Shown in pieces: positions 18,405 to 26,804 of a stretch of DNA of 64,000 nucleotides (position 1 is its first letter; every line of letters starts with the position of its first letter). The DNA lies in assembly GCF_001562415.1 (NCBI RefSeq), contig NZ_LOEE01000027.1, forward strand, positions 62,001 to 126,000, written 5' to 3'. The DNA comes from Thermotalea metallivorans (GTDB taxonomy: Bacteria > Bacillota > Clostridia > Peptostreptococcales > Thermotaleaceae). The translations under genes and the position numbers were made by a program. The notes under the pieces are model-generated. The model was given only the letters and a program-made list of their open reading frames with translations. It ran no database searches and had not been told where the DNA came from.

Positions 18405-18520
18405 CTCCTAAGCGACAACGATTGCAATTGATTGTTTTTTTCTTTTTTTTCCAGCAATCTGTACTCCATAAACATATATATACTCCACCAACCATCCTAA
18501 ATCCTTTCTCACATCATATA

Positions 18521-18640
18521 CTAATTAATGATGCTGGAGAGAATTTTAGACCAGTCAAAAACTTCGTCGTCATCCCATGAAAAATGGGCGATGCAATCTA
18601 CATTTTTAGTTGATGCAAGTATACGAGAAAACAAATTCAT
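18521..18640 (-). CDS. Candidate small ORF, 39 residues
   Basis: An ATG-to-TAG frame whose translation looks protein-like (NVDCIAHFSWDDDEVF, then DWSKILSSIIN) rather than like AT-rich noise. The ribosome binding site is weak (AGGA about 12 bases upstream). It could be a short gene, a regulatory peptide or the remnant of a longer one. No family is recognised. Confidence 0.3.
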   Translation of the reverse strand: MNLFSRILASTKNVDCIAHFSWDDDEVFDWSKILSSIIN

Positions 18641-18931
18641 TTTTTCTATGGGATCCTATGTATTATAAAAAATTTTTTCTGCATGAAAATAAACAAGTTT
18701 TGTTACAAATTTATGGTTTTATGGAAATAAAATGAATTTTATTGATAAAAAAATGTCATTCTAGCCAAACAAAATACAGCTCCTTATCCATGGCTAATCT
18801 TTATAAAAAAAATAGATTATTTCTAAATATAGCATTTTTAAAATAAATAAAATTATTTGAAAATCAAGTAATTATTCCTCATTTCTCCCATGTACTTTGA
18901 CAAAAAATCAACAAATAGTTTTCCAATTTTA

Positions 18932-18946
18932 AACATTCAGAAAAGT
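18932..18946. promoter_or_regulatory. Possible CodY box
   Basis: AACATTCAGAAAAGT matches the CodY consensus AATTTTCWGAAAATT at all but three positions and lies just upstream of the NSS transporter promoter, a plausible CodY target. A match of this quality can occur by chance in AT-rich DNA. Confidence 0.25.
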
Positions 18947-18957
18947 AAAAATAATCA

Positions 18958-18986
18958 TTGATAAAATTTTCGAAAGTCAGTATAAT
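18958..18986 (+). promoter_or_regulatory. Sigma-A promoter of the NSS transporter operon
   Basis: TTGATA, 17-base spacer, TATAAT: a near-consensus vegetative promoter about 50 bases before the start codon. Confidence 0.8.
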
Positions 18987-19035
18987 GGAAGTTGAAATAA
19001 AAATCATTTATTTTTTAAAAGGAGGGAGCATTCAT

Positions 19036-20616
19036 ATGAGCAATTCAAGAGAAAACTGGGGCTCCAAGATAGGTTTGATTCTTGCCATGGCGGGAAATGC
19101 CGTAGGCTTGGGCAACTTCTGGAGATTCCCCTATCAAGCTGCTAGCAACGGCGGCGGTGCATTCATGATTCCTTATTTTGCTGCACTTTTATTAATCGGT
19201 ATTCCTGTTATGCTGGTTGAGTGGAACCTTGGCCGTTATGGCGGCAAGTATGGCCATGGTACGTTAGGGCCTATGGTATATTTGCAAGCCAGAGAAGGAA
19301 CAAAGCCAAAAACTGCTCTTATTATCGGATCATTGGCAGGAATGATTGCTTTCGGTGTAACACTTCTTGTAAACTCCTATTATAATCAAATTATCGGTTG
19401 GACTTTAGGCTACAGCTTCTTATCCTTGACCGGCGGCTATATGGATACTGCCCAATCCACAGGTGCAGTATTTGTAAATTATATTCAAACGCCGTCACTG
19501 GCTATTACTTTCTGGGTATTGGCTTTGGCCGGACTGGGCTTTGCCGTTATGAGAGGTATTCAAAAGGGTATTGAAGCATGGGCAAAGATAATGATGCCTG
19601 TACTTTATGTTTTTGGTATTATTCTTGCTATCCGTTCTTTGACTATCGGCAGTCCTGTAAATCCTGATTGGTCATCCATGAAAGGATTAAACTATATCTG
19701 GAATCCCGACTTCGCAGCCTTGAGCTGGAAATCTGCCTTAGCTGCAGCGGGACAAATTTTCTTCACATTATCTATCGGTATGGGTATTATCTGCAACTAC
19801 GCTTCTTATCTGAAAGCGGATGATGATGTTGTTGTATCCTCCTTGGCAACCATTTCATTGAATGAGTTTGCAGAGGTTATCCTAGGCGGTACTGTTGTTA
19901 TTCCTATTGCCTACGCCTTCTTAGGGCCTGAGGGAGTAGGAGCCGGTGTAGGTCTGTCCTTCATCGCCCTGCCCAACGTATTTAGAACAATGGCCGGTGG
20001 TCAGATCTTCGGATCTCTTTGGTTCCTGTTGCTGTTCTTCGCAGGTTTCACATCCGCCATCGCCATGTACAACTATCTGGTTGCCCTGCTGGAAGAAGAT
20101 TTGGGTGTTGCCAGAAGCAAGGCTGCATGGATCGTATTTATCGGATACATCATTGTGGGTCTGCCTGTGGCATTGGAGCCAATCTTAACAAAGACAGCAG
20201 AACTTGTTTATTTAACAGAAGTCGACAACTGGGTAGGAAGCTACCTGCTGATTGTATTAGGTTTAATTGAAATTATTGCAGTTGCTTGGCTGATGGGAGA
20301 CCGAGCACTGGAAGAAATGAACCGCGGTGGTTTGTGGCAAATTCCAAGCTGGTTCTTCAACCTATTCCACAAGGTTTTAACACCGGCTGCAATCGCCATA
20401 CTGCTGTTCTTCTCAACACGGGACTACATCACAGCCGGATACTTTAAAGCGATCCCATCCTTTGTTGAGAAAACACCACAACTTATTCCTTGGGTAAACG
20501 GCGCCAGAATCGTTCTCGTAACTGTATTGGCTGTTGGATTTATTCAATCGTATAAATCCATTAGCTCTAAATACAAAGAAGAGATCGAGACTAACAAAGT
20601 CTCTGTGCGTATGTAA
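19036..20616 (+). CDS. Sodium-dependent amino-acid transporter (NSS/LeuT family)
   Basis: Na+-coupled importer of the neurotransmitter:sodium symporter family, with about 11-12 membrane segments and 526 residues. The TM1 signature GNAVGLGNFWRFPYQAASNG, which contacts substrate and Na+, follows the N-terminus closely, and GAFMIPYF and the TM6/TM8 glycine-rich regions are recognisable. An open frame begins at 18958, but AAAAGGAGGGAG stands just before the ATG at 19036 and the upstream part overlaps the promoter, so 19036 is the start. The 32-residue MetS-like gene follows 13 bases later, which points to a MetPS-type methionine/alanine transporter. Exact substrate is not proven. Confidence 0.92.
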   Translation: MSNSRENWGSKIGLILAMAGNAVGLGNFWRFPYQAASNGGGAFMIPYFAALLLIGIPVMLVEWNLGRYGGKYGHGTLGPMVYLQAREGTKPKTALIIGSLAGMIAFGVTLLVNSYYNQIIGWTLGYSFLSLTGGYMDTAQSTGAVFVNYIQTPSLAITFWVLALAGLGFAVMRGIQKGIEAWAKIMMPVLYVFGIILAIRSLTIGSPVNPDWSSMKGLNYIWNPDFAALSWKSALAAAGQIFFTLSIGMGIICNYASYLKADDDVVVSSLATISLNEFAEVILGGTVVIPIAYAFLGPEGVGAGVGLSFIALPNVFRTMAGGQIFGSLWFLLLFFAGFTSAIAMYNYLVALLEEDLGVARSKAAWIVFIGYIIVGLPVALEPILTKTAELVYLTEVDNWVGSYLLIVLGLIEIIAVAWLMGDRALEEMNRGGLWQIPSWFFNLFHKVLTPAAIAILLFFSTRDYITAGYFKAIPSFVEKTPQLIPWVNGARIVLVTVLAVGFIQSYKSISSKYKEEIETNKVSVRM

Positions 20617-20629
20617 GGAGGTATAAATT

Positions 20630-20728
20630 ATGACAGGTGCAGCATTGGGATTTTTAGTAGTAACATGGTCTATCATCTTAGGAGCTATCGTGGTCACCAT
20701 GAGACCACTGTTGAAAGCTGGCAAATAG
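20630..20728 (+). CDS. metS: MetS-family NSS transporter small subunit
   Basis: A 32-residue single-span membrane peptide (GALGFLVVTWSIILGAIVV-type core, positively charged C-terminus). It starts 13 bases after the NSS transporter stop, behind a perfect AAGGAGG. In Corynebacterium the MetP transporter needs the small MetS subunit, and equivalent mini-genes sit behind many Firmicute NSS transporters. Size, hydrophobic span with a conserved-looking Trp, and position all fit. It is usually missed by gene finders because of its length. A strong terminator closes the two-gene operon. Confidence 0.85.
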   Translation: MTGAALGFLVVTWSIILGAIVVTMRPLLKAGK

Positions 20729-20733
20729 AGCAT

Positions 20734-20760
20734 AAGCCCCACCTTTTGGTGGGGCTTTCT
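20734..20760 (+). terminator. Terminator of the NSS operon
   Basis: AAGCCCCACC, TTTT loop, GGTGGGGCTT then TCTC: a ten-base-pair GC-rich stem. Confidence 0.85.
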
Positions 20761-20882
20761 CACCCTATATGCCTCTTTTTTTCTAAAAAACATCTTTTTT
20801 GAATATACAACAGAAATTAGGTATATGATACAATTAATATGGTTTATTTTGCATGATCCATCAACTTGTAAGGAGTGATTCC

Positions 20883-21578
20883 ATGGAAACAACGCAACTT
20901 CTAGATATAATCAAGGAATTGCAGGGCCTGGCAGCAAATCCTCGAATCATCCAAGAGGGAAAAGGCCTGAAACTCCAAAACACCCTTGTATCCCTAGAAA
21001 AACAGTTTCAGGAAATCAAGGTTCCGGAAAAATATCAAAACATCTATAGCGCCCTGTGCAAGAAAGGAAAAGAAACCGTTAAGGCATTAAAAGAAAGCAA
21101 AGATACCAGGGGCAATCAGGACAAGCTGGAAGCCTATATACGGTATCTCCATGCGGCAAAGGGTGACTTTGAGGGAAAAACCAATGAAGTGAACAAATAT
21201 TTGAGGACTTTTGTTTTCACTTCTGCCCTATTTTTGGCCCTCTCTCCCCAGTTTTTTGGTTTTATTCTTCCTGCGGTATTTTTTGTGCCCATCTTTTTGG
21301 GGATCCGGGGTGTAAAAAACCGCTCTATGACTGGATTATATATGAGCCTGGCAGTGGCACCCGCAGCCTTCATGACATCCTTCATTTGGATTCGTTACGG
21401 CATCTATGCCTTATCCCATCATCAGGAAGCTGTGGAAAGGGTAATGGCCGATACAGGAAGATCCTTTGCATTTGCCAGAGCTCTCGTTACAATTCCTCCT
21501 GTCTTGGCAATTCTTCTGCTATTCCTTGCCTCCCTGCAAGTTTATCGAGGCATCAAAACAAAAAATCTTTTTGTATAG
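20883..21578 (+). CDS. Membrane protein of unknown function
   Basis: No family recognised. The N-terminal half (residues 1-105) is a charged, probably coiled helical cytoplasmic domain. The C-terminal half has three to four hydrophobic segments (about 106-140, 150-175, 200-228). The open frame starts ten codons earlier, but AAGGAGTG lies eight bases before the Met of METTQLLD, so 20883 is chosen. It is a single gene, ending at the bidirectional terminator shared with topB. It could be a membrane sensor or structural protein; nothing more can be supported. Confidence 0.65.
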   Translation: METTQLLDIIKELQGLAANPRIIQEGKGLKLQNTLVSLEKQFQEIKVPEKYQNIYSALCKKGKETVKALKESKDTRGNQDKLEAYIRYLHAAKGDFEGKTNEVNKYLRTFVFTSALFLALSPQFFGFILPAVFFVPIFLGIRGVKNRSMTGLYMSLAVAPAAFMTSFIWIRYGIYALSHHQEAVERVMADTGRSFAFARALVTIPPVLAILLLFLASLQVYRGIKTKNLFV

Positions 21579-21584
21579 CAAAAT

Positions 21585-21617
21585 AGAGGGGGACGATATC
21601 ACTCCCCCTCTTCTTTC
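21585..21617. terminator. Bidirectional terminator between membrane protein gene and topB
   Basis: AGAGGGGGA and TCCCCCTCT stem with a nine-base loop. It overlaps the topB stop codon. Confidence 0.75.
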
Positions 21618-23761
21618 TTATCAGCAAGCTTAGGATTGGAAAAAACAAAGGCCCATCCCCAATAGCCTGAATCTAACCGCTTTAATTGAATCGTCCCGTC
21701 AAATTTCTTACCGCTGTTTGGAGAAACCATTCCTTTGACCAGTGCTTCTCCTTTTGTAATCAGTTGCTTTGCTACGGTTTTGGTCATCTTCTTTTTGTAC
21801 CTGGCCATTAACTTGTCTTCTTTAAATAAACGAAAAGTACAACCTTCTTTATAGCGGTCACAGTAAAAATTTTTTTCTCCTTCCATGACTTTTCCTTGCC
21901 CGCAGCTTGGGCATAATCCTATCGAAGGGATTACATCTTTTTCTTTCTCCTCAGTCCCCCTAGGCTTCTTCTTCCGTGAAAAGGTTACTGCCGTTTGCCT
22001 TTCATTGGCATCGCGCACCAAAAAAACTATAAAGTTGCGTATCTTTTCCATGAATTGTTCTGGATCCATTTTCCCTTGGGCAATCTGATTCAGAGCCTTT
22101 TCCCATTGACCTGTAAGCTCTGGAGAAGATAGGGCTTGAGGCACCAAATCAATCAGTTTCATTCCCTTTTCTGTAGGAATGAGATTTTTGCCTTCCCGAA
22201 CCACATAACCCACCTGTATCAGCCTTTCAATGATGGCTGCCCTGGTAGCTGGCGTGCCGATACCGCTTTCCTTCAGCTGCTCTTTTATTTCTTCATCTTC
22301 CACAAATTTCCCGGCATTCTCCATAGCTGAAAGAAGCATACTTTCATTATATGGCTTTGGCGGCTGGGTCTGCTTTTTTTCCAATTTTGCTCCATGGACA
22401 GCAACTTTTTGTCCCTTTTTCACCGGTGGAATATTGGGCTCTTTTTCTTCCTCCTGCTCCAAGACCCTCCATCCCAGTTGAATGACTTGTTGCCCCGTGG
22501 TTTTAAAGACTTCTCTCTCTACCTCCGTGATAACAGTGGCACTGTGATAAATATAATCAGGATAAAATACAGCAAAAAACCTAATCGCAATCAAATGAAA
22601 TATGTTTTTTTCTTCCACAGAAAATTTTTCTATATCTACTTTTTTATCCGTAGGAATAATGGCATGATGGTCACTGACTTTACTGTCATCTACAATCCGC
22701 TTTGTCACGGGCAACTTTTCCAAGCTCAACAGATAGCTACAATATTCCTCGTATTTGCCATCCTTTAAATTTTGCAATTTTCTTTCCAAGCTTTTTATCA
22801 TATCCCTCGACAGATATCTGCTATCTGTCCTCGGATAGGTGATGGCTTTGCGCTTTTCATATAGGGCCTGGGCGATATTCAAGGTTTGTTCTGCCCTATA
22901 GCCGTAGCGCTTATTGGCCTCCCTTTGCAACTCCGTCAAATCATAAAGCAGCGGCGGTTTTTTTACTACTTTCTTTGTTTCAATTTCCGCAACCTTTCCT
23001 TCTTTTCCTTCTACTTTTTCCTTTAATTGCACTCCCATATTTGGGTCCTCAATCTTTGTCTCCTTCGTTTTAGGGTCAAACCAGATGGCCTGATATCCGC
23101 CAAAATCACATTTCAATTCCCAGTAGTCCTTGGGTACAAAATTTCTGATTTCTTTCTCACGGTTCACCAGCAAAGCCAACGTAGGCGTCTGCACCCTTCC
23201 AATGGTAAGAAGATCCCTATACTTCATGGTATACGCCCGGGTAGCATTCATCCCTACCAGCCAATCGCTTTCACTCCTGCATTTGGCGGAATAGTACAAG
23301 GAATCATAGGCTTTTCCGTCCTTTAAGTTTTTCAATCCCTCTCGAATGGCTTCATCGGTCAGGGAAGAAATCCATAGCCTCTTGACAGGTTTTTGACAAT
23401 TGCAAAGCTGATAAATATACCGAAAAATCAATTCTCCTTCCCTTCCTGCATCCGTTGCACATATGACCGTCCCCACATTTGCATCTCCCAAAAGCTTCTT
23501 GAGGATGGCAAACTGCTTATAGGTATTGGGGATGGGCTTTAATTTCATTTCTTCCGGAAGTATGGGCAGGGTCTTCATGGACCATACCTTGTATTTCATA
23601 TCATAATCCTCGGGCTCCCACAGGGTTACCAGATGTCCTATAGCCCATGTGACGATATAATCATTGCCTTCCAAATATCCTTCTTTTTTGCCTTTGCATC
23701 CCAATATCCTGGCAATGTCCTTTGCCACACTGGGTTTTTCTGCAATCACAAGATTTTTCAT
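21599..23761 (-). CDS. topB: DNA topoisomerase III (type IA)
   Basis: Relaxes and decatenates single-stranded DNA intermediates. N-terminal TOPRIM domain (NLVIAEKPSVAKDIARILG at residues 3-21; acidic TDAGREGELIFRYI) and the active-site region AITYPRTDSRYLS with the catalytic Tyr are intact. The C-terminus has one four-Cys zinc-finger-like unit (CPSCGQG...FYCDRYKEGC) and a closing domain ending in WGWAFVFS. Length 720 is normal for Firmicute TopB. The frame extends 23 codons upstream, but GAGGT before MKNLVIAEK fixes the start at 23761. No conjugative element genes are nearby, so it is probably chromosomal housekeeping topB. Confidence 0.95.
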   Translation of the reverse strand: MKNLVIAEKPSVAKDIARILGCKGKKEGYLEGNDYIVTWAIGHLVTLWEPEDYDMKYKVWSMKTLPILPEEMKLKPIPNTYKQFAILKKLLGDANVGTVICATDAGREGELIFRYIYQLCNCQKPVKRLWISSLTDEAIREGLKNLKDGKAYDSLYYSAKCRSESDWLVGMNATRAYTMKYRDLLTIGRVQTPTLALLVNREKEIRNFVPKDYWELKCDFGGYQAIWFDPKTKETKIEDPNMGVQLKEKVEGKEGKVAEIETKKVVKKPPLLYDLTELQREANKRYGYRAEQTLNIAQALYEKRKAITYPRTDSRYLSRDMIKSLERKLQNLKDGKYEEYCSYLLSLEKLPVTKRIVDDSKVSDHHAIIPTDKKVDIEKFSVEEKNIFHLIAIRFFAVFYPDYIYHSATVITEVEREVFKTTGQQVIQLGWRVLEQEEEKEPNIPPVKKGQKVAVHGAKLEKKQTQPPKPYNESMLLSAMENAGKFVEDEEIKEQLKESGIGTPATRAAIIERLIQVGYVVREGKNLIPTEKGMKLIDLVPQALSSPELTGQWEKALNQIAQGKMDPEQFMEKIRNFIVFLVRDANERQTAVTFSRKKKPRGTEEKEKDVIPSIGLCPSCGQGKVMEGEKNFYCDRYKEGCTFRLFKEDKLMARYKKKMTKTVAKQLITKGEALVKGMVSPNSGKKFDGTIQLKRLDSGYWGWAFVFSNPKLADKKEEGE

Positions 23762-23902
23762 CCCGTTACCTCTTTCCCCGAATTGATGTTCGCATGCTTC
23801 TATCTTATTGCAACCCTTCAAAAAGATCAAGTTTTTTGTATTTTATTCCCACTCCCTCGCAATCTGCAAATAATGGGTGAGAAAAATACCGTAACGTATA
23901 CG

Positions 23903-24424
23903 CTAATAGATCCATGCACCTATAATCCCAGCAGTCACAATCGCCAGAATGGGATGCATTTTCAACCGGCCCACACCGATAAAAATCACAAATGCAATAC
24001 CTACACTCTTCCAATCCACAAAAGCCGTTTTGCCGATGGAAATGCCTGCACTCAAAATCAGTCCCAATACAGCAGGCCTGATTCCCTCAAATACAGCTTT
24101 TGTTCCTTTTGCATCTTTGATCCCCATGAAGAATTTCGCCAGCAAGGTAATCAAGATAAAGGAAACAATGGCCACCCCGATGCTGCCTGCCAGGGCACCC
24201 GCCATCCCTGCTACCTTATAGCCTACAAAGGTCGATGCATTTACTGCAATCGGTCCCGGTGTCATTTCCGCGATGGCTACGACATCCACAAACTCCTTGG
24301 CACTAAGCCATTGATGATTCCGTACAATCTCCTCTTCAATCATGGGGAGCATCGCCAGACCGCCGCCAAAGCTAAAGGCACCGATCTTTGTAAAGGTTAA
24401 AAAAATTTTAATGAGTGTTTTCAT
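23903..24424 (-). CDS. Chromate transporter (CHR), half-size subunit B
   Basis: Short-chain CHR protein with five to six hydrophobic segments. The N-terminal CHR signature (FLTFTKIGAFSFGGGLAMLPMIEEEIV) and the MTPGPIAVNASTFVGY motif are present. Bacilli and clostridia use two half-size proteins as a heterodimer, unlike the fused long form of proteobacteria, and the partner is the next gene upstream. The open frame starts earlier, but AAAGGAG nine bases before the ATG at 24424 sets the start, 17 bases inside the partner gene. Substrate may be chromate, or sulfate in the original role. Confidence 0.87.
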   Translation of the reverse strand: MKTLIKIFLTFTKIGAFSFGGGLAMLPMIEEEIVRNHQWLSAKEFVDVVAIAEMTPGPIAVNASTFVGYKVAGMAGALAGSIGVAIVSFILITLLAKFFMGIKDAKGTKAVFEGIRPAVLGLILSAGISIGKTAFVDWKSVGIAFVIFIGVGRLKMHPILAIVTAGIIGAWIY

Positions 24425-24959
24425 CGGTCTTTTCTCCTTTAAAAATGAAATATCCCAAAGCACCGGACAAAATCATCACCAAAATGGGATGGAACCCAAA
24501 TACCGTAACCAGTAAGGTCACAACACCTACCCAGGTCAAATTCCATAGATTTTTAGGCAAGGGTTTGCCCAGCTTCATGACTGCAACCAAAATAAGAGCT
24601 GCCACAGCTGGTCGGATGCCGCTAAATACCGATTCAAGAAGGGGTATGCTGCGAAACTGGACAAAAAAAGCCGCAATCAAGGTGATGATGATGATAGAAG
24701 GCAGCATTGTTCCCAGACACCCCAATAGAGCTCCCGGAAAACCAAAAAGCCTGTAGCCGATATATGTAGAAGCATTGACAGCAAAAGCCCCAGGAATAGT
24801 CTGGGAAAGTGCTATGATATCAATAAATTCCTCGGCATCAATCCATTTATTTTTTTCCACAATTTCCTCCTCGATGAAGGGAATCATGGCATATCCTCCC
24901 CCCAAAGTAAAGGCACCGATTTTGAAGAAAATAAAAAACATCCGGAATAGTTTTTTCAT
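24408..24959 (-). CDS. Chromate transporter (CHR), half-size subunit A
   Basis: Paralogue and partner of the preceding entry, with the same layout: MFFIFFKIGAFTLGGGYAMIPFIEEEIV at the N-terminus, SQTIPGAFAVNASTYIGYRLFG, and hydrophobic segments to residue ~170. The TIPGA/MTPGP motifs of the two proteins align, showing they arose by duplication. It is the first gene of the pair. No ChrB-type regulator is encoded nearby. Confidence 0.87.
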   Translation of the reverse strand: MKKLFRMFFIFFKIGAFTLGGGYAMIPFIEEEIVEKNKWIDAEEFIDIIALSQTIPGAFAVNASTYIGYRLFGFPGALLGCLGTMLPSIIIITLIAAFFVQFRSIPLLESVFSGIRPAVAALILVAVMKLGKPLPKNLWNLTWVGVVTLLVTVFGFHPILVMILSGALGYFIFKGEKTDENTH

Positions 24960-25054
24960 GGGCTTGATTCCTTTCCATAGATCATATTTTTATCCTTTCA
25001 AAATTTTATATAATTTCCGGCTGCCTGTCAAATTCATCCCCCATAACAAACCAT

Positions 25055-25082
25055 AAAGGCGCGGATTTTCCACGCCTTTACC
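25055..25082 (-). terminator. Terminator of the M29 aminopeptidase gene
   Basis: AAAGGCG-CGGA and TCC-CGCCTTT pair around a short T-rich loop, ten bases after the stop codon. Confidence 0.65.
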
Positions 25083-25092
25083 TTGTACGTCT

Positions 25093-26211
25093 TTATTTTA
25101 AATTTTCGGGATTCAAGCACTCTAATTCCGGAACCACAAACAATCCGTCTTTTCTGATTAATACATCATCAAAGTAAATTTCACCTCCGCCATACTCGGG
25201 AGTTTGAATACATACCAAATCCCAGTGGATGGCTGATTTGTTGCCGTTGGAAGCATCATCATAGCTTTGTCCCGGTGTGAAATGAAAACTTCCCATAATT
25301 TTTTCGTCAAACAGCGTATCTTTCATCGGTTTCAAGATATAAGGATTGACGCCGATAGCAAATTCCCCGATATATCTAGCCCCTTCGTCGGTATTGAATA
25401 CCTCGTTGATTCGTTCCGTATCGTTGGCTGTTGCCTTTACAATCTTACCGTCTTTAAATTCTAATCGAATGTTTTCATATGTAAAACCTTGGTATACGGC
25501 AGGACAGTTATAAGTCAATACACCGTTGACGGAATCTTTTACCGGTGCGGTAAATACTTCTCCGTCCGGAATGTTCATTTTGCCGTCGCATTTGATTACC
25601 GGGATGCCTTTGATAGAAAAAGTTAAGTCTGTTCCCTGTCCCTTGATATGTACTTTATCGGTTTTTTCCATCAAAGCTACCAAATGGTCCATTGCCCTTG
25701 ACATCTTTCCATAATCCAAATTGCATACATTAAAATAAAAATCTTCAAAAGCTTCTGTGCTGGTATTTGCCAACTGAGCCATAGAATAATTAGGGTATCT
25801 TAGCACTACCCATTTTGTATGATTAACCCGCTGCTCCGAATGAACAGGTTTTAGAAAATGCTCCATATAAATCTTCATTTTGTTGCCCGGAACATCGCTT
25901 AATTCCGTAGCATTAAATCCTGCCCGGATACCAATATAGGCATCCATGTCCTTCATTCTCTCCAGCTCATATTTTGCCATCATCTTCATTTGCTCTTCCG
26001 TACATTCCAGCAGCATTTGCCTGAGAAGCTGATGGTCTTTCACAGTAACAAAGGGAAGAGCTCCTGCTTTATACGCCTCTTTCACCAATTGCTTTACTAG
26101 AGGCACCTCATAGCCCATTGCTTCGATCAGCACTTTTTCTCCCGGCTTTAATTCCGTTGAATAATGGATGAGGTTATAAGCCAGTTTTTCTATTCTTGGA
26201 TCCAGCATCAT
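25093..26211 (-). CDS. Aminopeptidase, M29 family (AmpS/PepS-like)
   Basis: Cytoplasmic metallo-aminopeptidase releasing N-terminal residues from peptides. N-terminal DPRIEKLAYNLIHYSTELKPGEKVLIEA is typical of the family. The metal-binding C-terminal region is recognised by FNTDEGARYIGEFAIGVNP, GSFHFTPGQSYDDASNGNKSAIHWDLV and the closing EIYFDDVLIRKDGLFV. Length 372 is slightly short of the ~410-residue thermophilic enzymes but complete. Two ATG codons follow AGGAG; 26208 has slightly better spacing. Single gene with its own terminator. Confidence 0.9.
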   Translation of the reverse strand: MMLDPRIEKLAYNLIHYSTELKPGEKVLIEAMGYEVPLVKQLVKEAYKAGALPFVTVKDHQLLRQMLLECTEEQMKMMAKYELERMKDMDAYIGIRAGFNATELSDVPGNKMKIYMEHFLKPVHSEQRVNHTKWVVLRYPNYSMAQLANTSTEAFEDFYFNVCNLDYGKMSRAMDHLVALMEKTDKVHIKGQGTDLTFSIKGIPVIKCDGKMNIPDGEVFTAPVKDSVNGVLTYNCPAVYQGFTYENIRLEFKDGKIVKATANDTERINEVFNTDEGARYIGEFAIGVNPYILKPMKDTLFDEKIMGSFHFTPGQSYDDASNGNKSAIHWDLVCIQTPEYGGGEIYFDDVLIRKDGLFVVPELECLNPENLK

Positions 26212-26503
26212 ATCATCTCCTTGTAAATTTATAAATAAATTTTGTTAGAAAACATTTCTTATATCATATCCTTTATATGTATCAGTTTTTTTATTCATAT
26301 TATACCACTAATTGTCTATCTTTGCCTCTATGATTCCAAAATAATAAAAATATTTAACAATTTCTGCGGATCGATGCATAGATGTTGAGCTCCTGCATAT
26401 AAATCAATATTGGAAATCATTTTTTTGTTTAGAATGATCAGCGGGTGGGTAAAATCAAACTAGATTGTTAATCAAATGCTTATCAATGAAAGGAGAATGT
26501 TCA

Positions 26504-26665
26504 ATGCAAAAATACAGATGTATGCCCTGCGGTTATATTTATGATCCGGAGGTAGGCGACCCCGACGGAGGTATTGCTCCAGGAACAGCCTTTGAAGATA
26601 TTTCTGATGATTGGGTATGTCCCATTTGCGGCGTAGGCAAAGACATGTTTGAACCCGCTGAATAA
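26504..26665 (+). CDS. Rubredoxin
   Basis: Small one-iron electron carrier, 53 residues. Two Cys-x2-Cys knuckles are visible: [15 protein letters not shown] (residues 5-19) and [12 protein letters not shown] near the end, with the usual aromatic core (Tyr4, Tyr11, Trp of DDWVCP). The open frame begins 13 codons earlier, but AAAGGAG lies before MQKYRC. It probably serves oxidative-stress enzymes or other anaerobic redox partners, none of which is adjacent. Confidence 0.96.
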   Translation: MQKYRCMPCGYIYDPEVGDPDGGIAPGTAFEDISDDWVCPICGVGKDMFEPAE

Positions 26666-26679
26666 TTTACATGCATCTG

Positions 26680-26719
26680 AGGCTTCCAAGCATAGGCTAT
26701 GGAAGCCTTGCTATTTTTG
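26680..26719 (+). terminator. Terminator of the rubredoxin gene
   Basis: AGGCTTCCA and TGGAAGCCT stem with an eleven-base loop, followed by TGCTATTTTT. Confidence 0.8.
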
Positions 26720-26804
26720 TGATAAAATATTGAGGTATTGAAAATACTTTTGTTTTAGGTCTTTTGCCATCATTCATCGACAAAATACTCCGGGAGGGAA
26801 TAGC

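Larger units (their letters stand above)
18405..18957. other. Intergenic region between divergent ABC exporter and NSS transporter genes
   Basis: AT-rich spacer. It contains a 39-codon candidate ORF on the minus strand (18521-18640), a CodY-box-like sequence (18932-18946) and the promoter of the NSS gene. No promoter with good hexamers was found for the ABC exporter. Confidence 0.5.

Noticed and set aside
21599-23761. Mobile-element origin of topB
   Set aside because: No relaxase, integrase, conjugation or IS genes lie nearby, and base usage resembles the neighbours.
23633-24400. 255-codon plus-strand open frame
   Set aside because: Antisense to topB and a chromate transporter gene, rich in Cys/His/Asn as expected for a shadow frame.
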